Below, piece after piece: positions 35,524 through 44,383 of a stretch of DNA of 64,000 nucleotides; position 1 is the first letter of the stretch, and every line of letters begins with the position of its first letter. Source of the stretch: Microscillaceae bacterium (GTDB lineage Bacteria > Bacteroidota > Bacteroidia > Cytophagales > Microscillaceae). The translations under genes were made by a program, and so were the position numbers. The notes below the pieces were generated by a model. That model was not told the DNA's origin, searched no databases, and worked only from the letters and a program-made list of their open reading frames with translations. The stretch lies in the NCBI GenBank assembly GCA_003483885.1, contig DMXI01000092.1:17906-81905 (forward strand), given 5' to 3'.

Positions 35524-36789
35524 TTAACCAAGCAATTCAGCGTATTTAGCCTGATTGGTGGCATACAAGGCCTGCTCGATGTCTAGTTTCCATTGAAAAC
35601 AATTGCTGCCACGGTCAAACGACATTGTTTTTAGAATGGCCTTGATTTTACTAAGCTGATATACTTCATATTGGCGAAGTCTGATCATCCAAGGCTCGAG
35701 TATTTGGCGATCTTCTTCACTCAAAACCAATGCTTTACGAGTGTTTATATAACTAGTGGTCATTGTACTTGTGGTAGGATTTTGTGAGGGGATAGGTAGT
35801 GAAAACCAAAAACTACTTCCTGGTTGGTTGTTAGGCGATGAATGGACGCCAATTTGGCCACCTTGCGCTTCGGTAGCCATCTTACAAAAGCTAAGCCCCA
35901 AACCAGTGCCTAACGACTGGACTGACTCATTGGATTGCACCTGATAGAATTGGTCAAATATATTCGCGTGCTCATTTGCTGAGATGCCAACACCTTGATC
36001 TGTGATGGATATCCTGGCAAATGGCGTATGATCGGCAGTAAATATTTGTTCTATTTGAACCGTGATAGTACTATTCTGAGGAGAAAACTTAATTGCATTA
36101 TCTATCAAGTTGATCAAGGTACGTTTGGTTAGCTGCGCATCTGCCAATACTTGATCAATAACTCCCCCGACAATAATTTTTACATTTTTTTTTCTGGCAA
36201 TTCCTAACACCTGATGAATCGCAGTTTCTATCAAATCAGATAAGTTTTGTGGAGAAATGTCAGACTTAAAATGTGATTGCTTCATTTTTTGCACATCTAA
36301 CATATCCAGTGTAAGCCTGAGCATATGCTGTCCAGCTTCATATATCTGTTTTTGCTTTCCTTCTTCAATATGTTCTTCTGTGAGACTCAAAATATTTGAG
36401 AGAGGAGTTTTGAGGTCATGTACCAACATTCTGGTGAGCCTTTGTTGGTATTCGTTCAATGTCTTTAGTCTTTGAAGTTCATTCAGGTGATGAGTATTTG
36501 TAGGCTCGCTAGTCATTGGCTGACTAGTGTCGAACATTACTTTGGGATGAAAAGGGGCCATAGATTTATCACTGAGAAAATCTAGCACAAAAGGTGGCTT
36601 TAAAAACCTGGAAATACCCACAAAAAACAATAAACCTGCTGCAAAAACAAGCAGTGATTGAAAATTAATGAAAACTAAAAAAATGTAAAGTGCAAGCAGG
36701 GATAAGAGCCCCTCAAACCAGCCCTTTGTAGAGAGGGAAAGCAGGGGAGAGAGTCTTTTTAATAGGAGTGATTTTTCTGAATTAATCAT
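35524..36789 (-). CDS. membrane-bound sensor histidine kinase, orphan
   Basis: I choose the Met at 36789 (about 421 aa); the frame is open to 36837. Two hydrophobic segments near residues 25-65 anchor the protein. A dimerisation helix holds the phospho-acceptor in LVHDLKTPLSN, and the ATPase has the N box LINLIDNAIKFSP, G1 DQGVGI, F box FDQFYQ and G2 GTGLGL. After the kinase there is an extra C-terminal domain of about 75 residues (KALVLSEEDRQILEPWMIRL), resembling the small domain in Cytophagales hybrid sensors. No receiver gene is nearby, so the partner is encoded elsewhere. Confidence 0.85.
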   Translation of the reverse strand: MINSEKSLLLKRLSPLLSLSTKGWFEGLLSLLALYIFLVFINFQSLLVFAAGLLFFVGISRFLKPPFVLDFLSDKSMAPFHPKVMFDTSQPMTSEPTNTHHLNELQRLKTLNEYQQRLTRMLVHDLKTPLSNILSLTEEHIEEGKQKQIYEAGQHMLRLTLDMLDVQKMKQSHFKSDISPQNLSDLIETAIHQVLGIARKKNVKIIVGGVIDQVLADAQLTKRTLINLIDNAIKFSPQNSTITVQIEQIFTADHTPFARISITDQGVGISANEHANIFDQFYQVQSNESVQSLGTGLGLSFCKMATEAQGGQIGVHSSPNNQPGSSFWFSLPIPSQNPTTSTMTTSYINTRKALVLSEEDRQILEPWMIRLRQYEVYQLSKIKAILKTMSFDRGSNCFQWKLDIEQALYATNQAKYAELLG

Positions 36790-37243
36790 TAGCTCAAATG
36801 TGTCGTAGATGTATATGCCTTTAGTTGTTACTAACAAATCTATTCATTTCAAATGAGGTAAAATATTTCACCCTATTTCCTTGGTAGCAAGTGCTTGATA
36901 GTGATAGCTTTAGATGAGCCTGTGAGTAGCTTGCTTTAAAAATATTTCAAACAATGTAATATTTTTAAGGCTGGTTAAACGAGTAATTTACGTATTAAAA
37001 ATCAGTAGGTATTTCTACTTAATATTTACCGCGAATCAGGATAGAAAACTTATTCTTAAATTCTTAAAATTACTTTCGGATATTTTTAAAATTTTATTTT
37101 GTTTTTTGATGCAATACTTCATAACTTGGTTGAACTTATGGCTATATAAGGTATATTCATGCATAGATGAGTATTGATCCCATTCAACAGGTATGCTATT
37201 CCTCAAGACAAAAGTAAGGTTCATGTAAATCCATCAAAATTCA
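36790..37243. other. divergent 454-bp gap between sensor kinase and TOMM kinase
   Basis: It contains the sensor-kinase promoter, a second minus-oriented TGAAATATTT at 36940-36949 with no -7 box at the right distance, and an AT-rich block (36950-37200). I found no clear promoter for the plus-strand gene at 37244. Confidence 0.5.
36835..36870 (-). promoter_or_regulatory. shared-type promoter of the histidine kinase gene
   Basis: On the minus strand: TGAAATATTT (36870-36861), 18 bp, TAGATTTG (36842-36835). This is the third instance of the same layout; the leader is about 40 nt. Confidence 0.6.
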
Positions 37244-40200
37244 ATGATAAACCCATCAATACCTGGTTACACTATTGTTGACAAAGTAGGTGAGGGAGGG
37301 TTTGGTTTAGTGTATAAAGCCAAACAAACCAACACTGGCCAACTAGTGGCAATCAAAGTACTAAAAAACACCCAAGAGGTAGACGAACTAAGAAAAACAC
37401 ATCAAAAAGCAAGATTTGAGCGAGAAACTCAACTAAGCGCTCAGATAAGCCATCCCCATATTGTAAAACTTTTAGACAAAGGATATACAGATACTGGTGA
37501 ACCCTTCGCCGTTTTTGAATACATTGCCGGACTTACTCTTAAAGATTACATCATTCAACAGGGAGGTTTAGATGCCACCGAAACGGGTGAGTTAATGGGG
37601 CAAGTACTGGATGCGCTGGCTTCTGCTCATGAACAAGGCATTGTGCACCGTGACTTAAAGCCTCAAAACCTGATGGTAACGAAAACCGGTACCAAAAATC
37701 ACATTAAAATCCTCGATTTTGGTATAGGCGCATTTACCCAAGAGTATCGTACTAAAGATTATAAGAGCTTAACGCTCACCAAAGAACTGGTAGGGACACC
37801 TAGCTATAGTGCTCCTGAGCAATTAAGGGGCGAGCCACCTACCGTAAAATCAGATATTTATGCTTGGGGCCTGATTTTGATTGAGTGTCTCACTGGGCGT
37901 ACCGTCATGGAAGGTGACTCTATTGCTGAAATTTTTCAAAGGCAACTGCAAGCTGCCCATGTCCCCATTCCTTCGGCAATTGTTGGCCATCCATTGGCTA
38001 ATTTATTGCGTCGGGTATTGGAAAAGAATCCCCAGCAAAGACTAGGGGATGCTACTCAACTCTATGAAGATTACAAAACGATAAATTTTAATACCATTGT
38101 TGGTAAAATAGCTCAAACACCTTCTGAGCAATTTGCAGAGGACGATGCCACAGTAGACAGTGATCTGGACGTAGTAGTAGGGCGTAGTGACAAGCGACAA
38201 ATTACGGTGCTTTGTGTCAAGTTGAGCCTGGTATTACCTGATGACTACCAGATAAGCAATGAGTTGTTAGATACCATCCAAAAAGACCAATTGACTACTT
38301 GCACTGATATAGCGGTACGATTTGGAGCCCATATTGCGGGTAATTTGGCCGATAACCTTATGTTTTATTTTGGGTATCCCATGGTGAGCGATAATGATGC
38401 TCGCCGGGCAGGACGTGCTGCTTTGGAACTGGTAAGCCAAACCCAAAAAAGAAGCGCTTTATTGCAAACATTGCATGGTATTGCGCTGGATATAAGAATA
38501 AGTTTACACTCAGGAACGGTATTGGTAAAACAAAGCCTGACTCCTGAAGGAATGACTCCCAACATTGCGTTTAGCCTATTATACCAAGCTACTGAAAACT
38601 CAGTATTGGTAAGTGAAACGGCCAAACAATTACTTGATCCTTACCTTGAGTTCGAAGTGGCAGAGTCTAAACGTTTTCCTAATGCCACCCAGGAAATGAA
38701 GCTATACGCTTTGATAGGAGAACGCCAAACTGAGGCAATGTCGTTTTTACGTCCGTGGAGTGCCAACCGCCAAATGATAGGAAGAGATGCTGAAAAACAA
38801 CAATTTTTAGATTTATGGTCATCTGTCACAAATGACGGAGGCAAATCATTGTTACTCAACGGCCAAGCCGGAATAGGTAAATCTAAACTTACCTATGAGT
38901 GCAAAAAACAACTGAGAAACGAAGACACAATTGTAGGAGAGTGTCGCTGTTTGCCTGAACATGAAAACAATGCCCTGTATCCATTTTTTGAAATGCTGCG
39001 GAAGCATTGGGGGCTTCAGGAAGCCGAAAACCATGGCTTTAATATACGCCGTTTGGAAGAAGTATTAGCAGATGCCCAATGTGATGTAAAAGCTGTCCTA
39101 CCTATCTTGTGTTCCTGGCTTTCTATCCCACTCACTGAAGAATACCATGAGGCAGAAATGCCTGCCCCAGAGCAACAAAAAGAGCAATTGATGGAGGCGC
39201 TTGAAAAACTTGTCTTAAACTTAGGTCAAGGCGAGCCATTTTTATTGATTGTAGAGGACTTGCACTGGATTGATCCTACCAGTCAGGAGTTTTTGGAGCG
39301 ATTATTACAAAAGCTGGCCCAGCAAAAGTATATGTTGCTCATGACTACTCGTCCTCATTTTGAGCCTAACTGGACATACGATCATTTGACTATGTTGGAG
39401 CTAAAGCCCTTGTCTCAACAAGCGATTAAAGATATGATCGAGGGAGTATTGGAAGGCAAAAGCGTAGGAACTAGTACTGTAGAATACATCGCTCAGCGAG
39501 CCGATGGAGTACCGTTGTTTCTTGAAGAGCTGACACATATGTTGCTAGAGCAGAATTATTTGGTGTTAGAAGGGGATACGTTCCATTTAGATGATAAACT
39601 CAACCAAGACACAATTCCAGTTACGCTGCAAGACTTGCTAAACGCCCGTTTGAACAATTTAGGCTTGGCCAAAGAAACTGCCCAATTAGCGGCTACCATT
39701 GGGCGTAACTTTGATTATGACTTATTGGTAAAATCCTCATTGCGTGATGAAGCAGCCGTACAAGCAGATTTGGATAAACTCATGAATGCCGATCTGGTAT
39801 ATCGCCAAAGAAAAGTACACGGAGAAAGCTATATTTTCCGCCACGCATTGATTCGGGATGCGGCTTATGACGGGATGCCCAATGCTTTACAAAAAGATAC
39901 TCATGGCAGAATAGCCACCACACTGGAAAGTGAGTTTCCGCAAATCAAAGAAGAAAACCCCTACGAAGTGGCCAGACATTTTGCTGGAGCAGAAAGCTTT
40001 GCCAATGCTTCGAGTTATGGGATTCAAATGGTGCAAAAACAAGTAAACAGCTCCTCCAACAAAGAGGCTGTTTTGCTAAATAATTTGGTGAAGGGATGGA
40101 CAACGAGTATTTCCTTACCCGAAAAACAATTGGAGTCTGAGCTAAAACTGAATAATACCATTTTGCCTGCTTTAATGGCGATTGATGGATACGGCAGTGA

Positions 40201-41356
40201 AAGCATTGAGGAAATCAATAAAAGAAATGATGAATTGATTAAACAAGCCCAAACTTTAGGCATTACCTTATCTGGGGGGGAATTGGATGATATGGCTGAG
40301 GGAAGCCGTTGGTTACAATTTATCAATAATCACTTCCGGGGAAGCCGCAAAGAAGCTCGTGATATTGCCAATGAGTTGATCAAAGATATCGACATCACGG
40401 GTAATCACGAAAGGGAAGTGGGGCGTTTGCCTATTATTTCAGAAGCCCATATGATAGATGGCGACTGGGAAATGGCAAGAGACCTTTGCTTGCGCGTACT
40501 TGAAGCATATGATCCAGCCACAGATATTGAGGTAGGGATTAAGTATGGCCTACAACCTCGCAGTTCAGCTCAATATTATTTATCGAGAATGTATTGTGGG
40601 TTGGGTTATCCCAATAAAGCACGTCAATACATAGAAGATTCCATTAAAGAGGCAAATACCGTTGGGCACTTAGTTTCTTTGACGCTTTCGCATAACTATT
40701 TGGCCATTTTAGGGAGCATGTTGTTTGACAAAAGTATGGTCACCGAAGCGGTAAGTCGTTACGAACAAGATCATGGAGATAAAACTGGTAACGATTGGGT
40801 ACTGCCATTTTTGTATATGCTGGTTGCCTGGAGCAAAGGAGATACTACATATGCCGAAGAATTTGTAGCCAATAGTTTGGCTTCGGGTCAGGACTATGCC
40901 TTAGGGTATTTTGAGCCTTATTTGGCAGATACCTATCTGGATTTAGGAGAATATGATAAAGCCATCGAGCTGATGGAAAAGTCAGTCAAAAGATGCGTAT
41001 CAAGGCAAGAAATAGGAACCATACCGATGGTGTCACGTAGTTTGGCAGTGTGCTATTATGCCATAGATCAATCACTTACAGATCGTATAGTAAAGGAACT
41101 AGAACGAGCTATTGACATTGCACACCGTACCAAAGCCCGATGGTTTGAGTTCCAAGCGGTGGTTGAATACAGTGAAATGCTATTGGCCCATGAGGATGCG
41201 ACTACGTATGATACCAAGTCAAAAGTTTTTCAAAGGCTCAAAGAGTTGATGGATTTCTTGGTGCGGGAAGATGGCGAACAGACAACAAAACACTTCAAGC
41301 GAGCGGAAACTCTCTTGGAAAAGTTAGAACAACAAAGCTTTGAACAGAAATCATAG
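37244..41356 (+). CDS. TOMM-system kinase/cyclase fusion: Ser/Thr kinase, degenerate cyclase, AAA-16 ATPase, TPR
   Basis: The 1370-aa protein matches in length and layout the family I know as 'TOMM system kinase/cyclase fusion protein'. The kinase (about 8-275) is complete: GEGGFG 16-21, Lys38, HRDLKPQN (Asp137), DFG 158-160, APE 200-202. A class III cyclase-like domain (about 318-490) follows, but the first metal Asp of the usual FxDL motif is replaced (VLCVKLS), so it is probably non-catalytic. The ATPase (about 515-800) has GQAGIGKS 540-547 and LLIVEDLHWID near 667. TPR-like helices (about 900-1340) end it. It is the first gene of the natural-product locus and likely senses and relays a signal by phosphorylation. 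Confidence 0.88.
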   Translation: MINPSIPGYTIVDKVGEGGFGLVYKAKQTNTGQLVAIKVLKNTQEVDELRKTHQKARFERETQLSAQISHPHIVKLLDKGYTDTGEPFAVFEYIAGLTLKDYIIQQGGLDATETGELMGQVLDALASAHEQGIVHRDLKPQNLMVTKTGTKNHIKILDFGIGAFTQEYRTKDYKSLTLTKELVGTPSYSAPEQLRGEPPTVKSDIYAWGLILIECLTGRTVMEGDSIAEIFQRQLQAAHVPIPSAIVGHPLANLLRRVLEKNPQQRLGDATQLYEDYKTINFNTIVGKIAQTPSEQFAEDDATVDSDLDVVVGRSDKRQITVLCVKLSLVLPDDYQISNELLDTIQKDQLTTCTDIAVRFGAHIAGNLADNLMFYFGYPMVSDNDARRAGRAALELVSQTQKRSALLQTLHGIALDIRISLHSGTVLVKQSLTPEGMTPNIAFSLLYQATENSVLVSETAKQLLDPYLEFEVAESKRFPNATQEMKLYALIGERQTEAMSFLRPWSANRQMIGRDAEKQQFLDLWSSVTNDGGKSLLLNGQAGIGKSKLTYECKKQLRNEDTIVGECRCLPEHENNALYPFFEMLRKHWGLQEAENHGFNIRRLEEVLADAQCDVKAVLPILCSWLSIPLTEEYHEAEMPAPEQQKEQLMEALEKLVLNLGQGEPFLLIVEDLHWIDPTSQEFLERLLQKLAQQKYMLLMTTRPHFEPNWTYDHLTMLELKPLSQQAIKDMIEGVLEGKSVGTSTVEYIAQRADGVPLFLEELTHMLLEQNYLVLEGDTFHLDDKLNQDTIPVTLQDLLNARLNNLGLAKETAQLAATIGRNFDYDLLVKSSLRDEAAVQADLDKLMNADLVYRQRKVHGESYIFRHALIRDAAYDGMPNALQKDTHGRIATTLESEFPQIKEENPYEVARHFAGAESFANASSYGIQMVQKQVNSSSNKEAVLLNNLVKGWTTSISLPEKQLESELKLNNTILPALMAIDGYGSESIEEINKRNDELIKQAQTLGITLSGGELDDMAEGSRWLQFINNHFRGSRKEARDIANELIKDIDITGNHEREVGRLPIISEAHMIDGDWEMARDLCLRVLEAYDPATDIEVGIKYGLQPRSSAQYYLSRMYCGLGYPNKARQYIEDSIKEANTVGHLVSLTLSHNYLAILGSMLFDKSMVTEAVSRYEQDHGDKTGNDWVLPFLYMLVAWSKGDTTYAEEFVANSLASGQDYALGYFEPYLADTYLDLGEYDKAIELMEKSVKRCVSRQEIGTIPMVSRSLAVCYYAIDQSLTDRIVKELERAIDIAHRTKARWFEFQAVVEYSEMLLAHEDATTYDTKSKVFQRLKELMDFLVREDGEQTTKHFKRAETLLEKLEQQSFEQKS

Positions 41357-41418
41357 CTTTATTAATGACCATTTGCCACTTAAAACTATTTAAATTAAGG
41401 CACTACCCAGTTTCACAA

Positions 41419-41447
41419 ACTTGGGCCACTGGTCCAAGTTACTTTTG
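41419..41447 (+). promoter_or_regulatory. palindromic operator and -7 promoter for the TOMM biosynthesis genes
   Basis: A near-perfect inverted repeat, ACTTGGGCC-ACT-GGTCCAAGT with one mismatch (41419-41439), abuts TACTTTTG (41440-41447), a perfect TAnnTTTG. The start codon is at 41456, so the transcript would be almost leaderless. A dimeric regulator bound here would block or position RNA polymerase. Confidence 0.65.
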
Positions 41448-41455
41448 TAGCAACT

Positions 41456-43369
41456 ATGAGTTATCTTTCTGAGGGAAAATTAGCTGATTTTATTGAGGAA
41501 AAAATCAAAGAACTAATTGGAAAAGGGAATATATTAATTGTAGTACCTCCTTTTTATGACATTAGGTCTTTGGCATTAGGTCCCTATGTATTGCAAGCTG
41601 TGGCTAAACAAAAGGGATACAAAGTAGACGTTTTACACCTTGATTTACTATTAGCAGCGATAATTGGAGTAAAGGATTACCAGCAAGTACATGACAGCCC
41701 TGATTTTTGGATGCTGGGCGAACGGGTGTTTGCGCGCATTGCTTATGATCTACCCGCACTTGGCAAGGCATCCGAATCAGCTGAAGATCCTTTCTGGGCA
41801 ATAAGCGATACGCCAAATGCAGTTTTATCAGTGGCACCAGAAGAGAGTATTCCACAGGAAAAACTACTTAAGATCGAAGAGGTTTGTTACCAGCTCATGA
41901 GGCACGCTGCGCGTGTGATAGGCCAGTTTCAATATGAAGTAATCGGTGTTTCGTTGGGTTTTTGTAATCAAATCAATGCCACTGTAGCGTTCATTAATCA
42001 AGTCAAGCAACATCTCCCTCAATGTACCACCATTATAGGAGGAAGCTATTGTGAAGGCGAAAAAGCAAAAGGCTTGTTTTCGCTAAGTAAGCATATCGAC
42101 TATGTATTTGAGGGAGAAAGTGAAGGAACCTTTGTCCAATTTTTGAGTGATGTTTTTGAGAAAACTCCCCCCACCGAAAAGTTAATCAAAGCAACTGAAG
42201 CAGTAGCACTCGAGAAAATGCCATTGGCCGATTATACGGCATACGAAAAACAGGTAAGAGTGATGTTGGGCGACACTTTTTACGAAAAAAACATCTTTGC
42301 CGTTTGGTACGAAACCAATCGTGGGTGTTGGTGGGCCGAAAAAGCGAAATGTAGTTTTTGTGGGATTGCTGAGATTGGCTTTCGTCAAAAAAGCATTGAG
42401 CAAATTCGGACCGATCTGAAAGAGATACGTCGACAAGTACCTGGCAAATTGGTTTTTTTTACCGACCTGATTATGTCGCAGGAATTTCCAAAGAAGATGC
42501 TAGAGTATCGGGATGACATGGACGAAATTCCAGTGATGGGCATGCAAATGAGGGTGGCCAGGAACATTGAAGAAGTTGCGAACTTGCGTGAAATCAAAGC
42601 CAAATTTATTCTACCTGGAGTAGAATCCTTTTCTACTAAATTGCTTAAAAAACTCAAAAAAGGAACAACCGGTAAACAAAATATTTACTTTTTGAGAAAC
42701 ACCCGATCCTTTGGCATTTTTACCCAATATTTTCTTTTGTGGGGCCTACCCGATGATGAACATCAAGACTATCAACAACTCTTAGATTTAATTCCCTTAA
42801 TTATTCATTTACAACCTCCCCGAACGTTTGTAGGAATGCGTATTGGACGTGATTCGCCTTATTTTGACCAGCCAGCCAAACATAATATTGAGAATTTACG
42901 ATATTGGGAGGTTTACAAAGACATTTTCCCTTCTTATACTGACTGGGAAAGCATTGCAAACTATTATATAGGAGATTACAAAAATTACGCGCATTACAAC
43001 TTACCGCTGATTCAGGAGTTAGACCGGGCAGTTACTCATTGGAAAAATACCTGGCAAAATGCGAAGCTACATATGGAGGTTCTGGGTGGCCAATGTGTAA
43101 TATATGATTTTAGACAAGTGCCAGGAATAGGTACCGCTATCCATCCTATTACATACGCTCAAGCACAAGAAATCATGCTGTACAAAATATACAAACCCTC
43201 ACCTACCTTAGACTGGGCGCTGAAAAATAAACTTGGTATCTTGATGGATGGGTGGTTTGTACCGCTGGTGACTGCTGCTCCTGAACTTTTAGTGAAATTC
43301 GATCAAGAGGCAAAAAGTAATACATCTCAAAATAGCATTTCTCATTATCAATCATATAAAATAACATAA
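41456..43369 (+). CDS. B12-binding radical SAM enzyme, RiPP maturation radical SAM protein 1-like
   Basis: The 637-aa protein begins with a cobalamin-binding-like region (about 20-235; ILIVVPPFYDIRSLALGPYV, VDVLHLDL) followed by a radical SAM domain with Cys291, Cys299 and Cys302 in NRGCWWAEKAKCSFCG, the CX7CX2C spacing typical of RiPP maturation radical SAM protein 1. RGCWW before the cluster is characteristic. Such enzymes modify peptide residues, for example by C-methylation. The gene ends 4 bp before the next start, so translation is probably coupled. Its position between kinase and cyclodehydratase genes supports a role in peptide maturation. Confidence 0.87.
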   Translation: MSYLSEGKLADFIEEKIKELIGKGNILIVVPPFYDIRSLALGPYVLQAVAKQKGYKVDVLHLDLLLAAIIGVKDYQQVHDSPDFWMLGERVFARIAYDLPALGKASESAEDPFWAISDTPNAVLSVAPEESIPQEKLLKIEEVCYQLMRHAARVIGQFQYEVIGVSLGFCNQINATVAFINQVKQHLPQCTTIIGGSYCEGEKAKGLFSLSKHIDYVFEGESEGTFVQFLSDVFEKTPPTEKLIKATEAVALEKMPLADYTAYEKQVRVMLGDTFYEKNIFAVWYETNRGCWWAEKAKCSFCGIAEIGFRQKSIEQIRTDLKEIRRQVPGKLVFFTDLIMSQEFPKKMLEYRDDMDEIPVMGMQMRVARNIEEVANLREIKAKFILPGVESFSTKLLKKLKKGTTGKQNIYFLRNTRSFGIFTQYFLLWGLPDDEHQDYQQLLDLIPLIIHLQPPRTFVGMRIGRDSPYFDQPAKHNIENLRYWEVYKDIFPSYTDWESIANYYIGDYKNYAHYNLPLIQELDRAVTHWKNTWQNAKLHMEVLGGQCVIYDFRQVPGIGTAIHPITYAQAQEIMLYKIYKPSPTLDWALKNKLGILMDGWFVPLVTAAPELLVKFDQEAKSNTSQNSISHYQSYKIT

Positions 43370-43373
43370 ATTC

Positions 43374-44249
43374 ATGACAGAAAATAGCAATGCAAGCAAT
43401 TCGAATCGCACGGTGGTTGTCTCAACAGACCACGATGCTGCCCACGAACAAAAAGTACAACAAATTTATCTACGTTATTTGCTCTTGATGGTAGTCATTG
43501 GGGTAAACAATGGCAAAGACAGAAAATACACACGACTAAAAGATTTTGTTAAAAATCCCATTCCTTATTTAACGGATGGCAAAGGAGTAGATTGGGGGTG
43601 GAGCGATGCTGATACTGCGATCAACGTTCCGAAAGAAGATGTTGATTTTGGGGTGGGTATGGGTATTCCTGCTTACACCAACCTCAAGATTCGCTTTTTA
43701 TCTAATGTGAGTCAAACTGGATGTATTTATTTATTAGAAAAAGGTAAGCTAGAAGATTACTATGACGGTAACATGCAGCCTCCTATCGATCAATTGACGG
43801 ATGTGAATGCTATCCTTAATCATGGCTGGAAAAAAGATCTCAGCAAACATGATGAGGAGGTGATTGTATTTGTAGAAGAAGAACTGACTAATATGGAGGT
43901 AATGCTATACGGTGAAATACGTAACCTAAACCAAAAAGTAAAGCTTACCGATGAACAAATACAAGGGGATGGAACAGTTACCACAGGTGATTCTGATTCC
44001 CAATTTAATTTGATTACCAACTCCCCTGGCATGTACCCCAAAAACTCCGTATATGTGCGTACCCCTCACAAATTGGCAGATGCTTTTAAAGTAACAGTTG
44101 ACACTGGGGAAATTCCAGTAGAAAATAATGAACTTCAGGCATACGATGTAGTCATTACATTGCCAATGTTAATTCCTCAGTTTGACATTTTGGGTGAAGT
44201 AAAGTTTAGCCAGGATAATGACAAAAACATTATTTTAACTTCTACCTGA
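43374..44249 (+). CDS. unrecognised protein in TOMM locus, candidate substrate
   Basis: The 291-aa protein has a Ser/Asn-rich start (MTENSNASNSNRTVVVSTDH), a helical stretch (about 25-60), and a mostly beta middle and end with LPMLIPQFDILGEVKF. I recognise no domain. Features suggesting a substrate or tightly bound partner are the 4-bp spacing to the radical SAM gene and a strong terminator directly after it, a common arrangement behind precursor genes. Against this, 291 residues is long for a precursor and only one Cys is seen (GCIYLL), though Ser and Thr are plentiful around 195-225 (TVTTGDSDSQFNLITNSPG). Both roles remain open. Confidence 0.6.
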   Translation: MTENSNASNSNRTVVVSTDHDAAHEQKVQQIYLRYLLLMVVIGVNNGKDRKYTRLKDFVKNPIPYLTDGKGVDWGWSDADTAINVPKEDVDFGVGMGIPAYTNLKIRFLSNVSQTGCIYLLEKGKLEDYYDGNMQPPIDQLTDVNAILNHGWKKDLSKHDEEVIVFVEEELTNMEVMLYGEIRNLNQKVKLTDEQIQGDGTVTTGDSDSQFNLITNSPGMYPKNSVYVRTPHKLADAFKVTVDTGEIPVENNELQAYDVVITLPMLIPQFDILGEVKFSQDNDKNIILTST

Positions 44250-44286
44250 TAAGTCTCATATTACTAGATCAAAAGTTTTGTTTATG

Positions 44287-44314
44287 TCGGGTTGTCACGC
44301 ACAACCCGATTTTT
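44287..44314 (+). terminator. terminator inside the TOMM locus
   Basis: TCGGGTTGT / ACAACCCGA (9 bp perfect, 5-base loop) followed by T5, 38 bp past the stop of the candidate substrate gene and 70 bp before the cyclodehydratase start. Confidence 0.85.
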
Positions 44315-44383
44315 GATTATATCTCCCAATCAATAAAAACAGGGCAAAAGCTTGTCAATTCTATCTTTTAAAATATCAATACC

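Noticed and set aside
43374..44249. Transposase or secretion-system component reading of the 291-aa protein
   Set aside because: No DDE, HUH or signal peptide motif is present.
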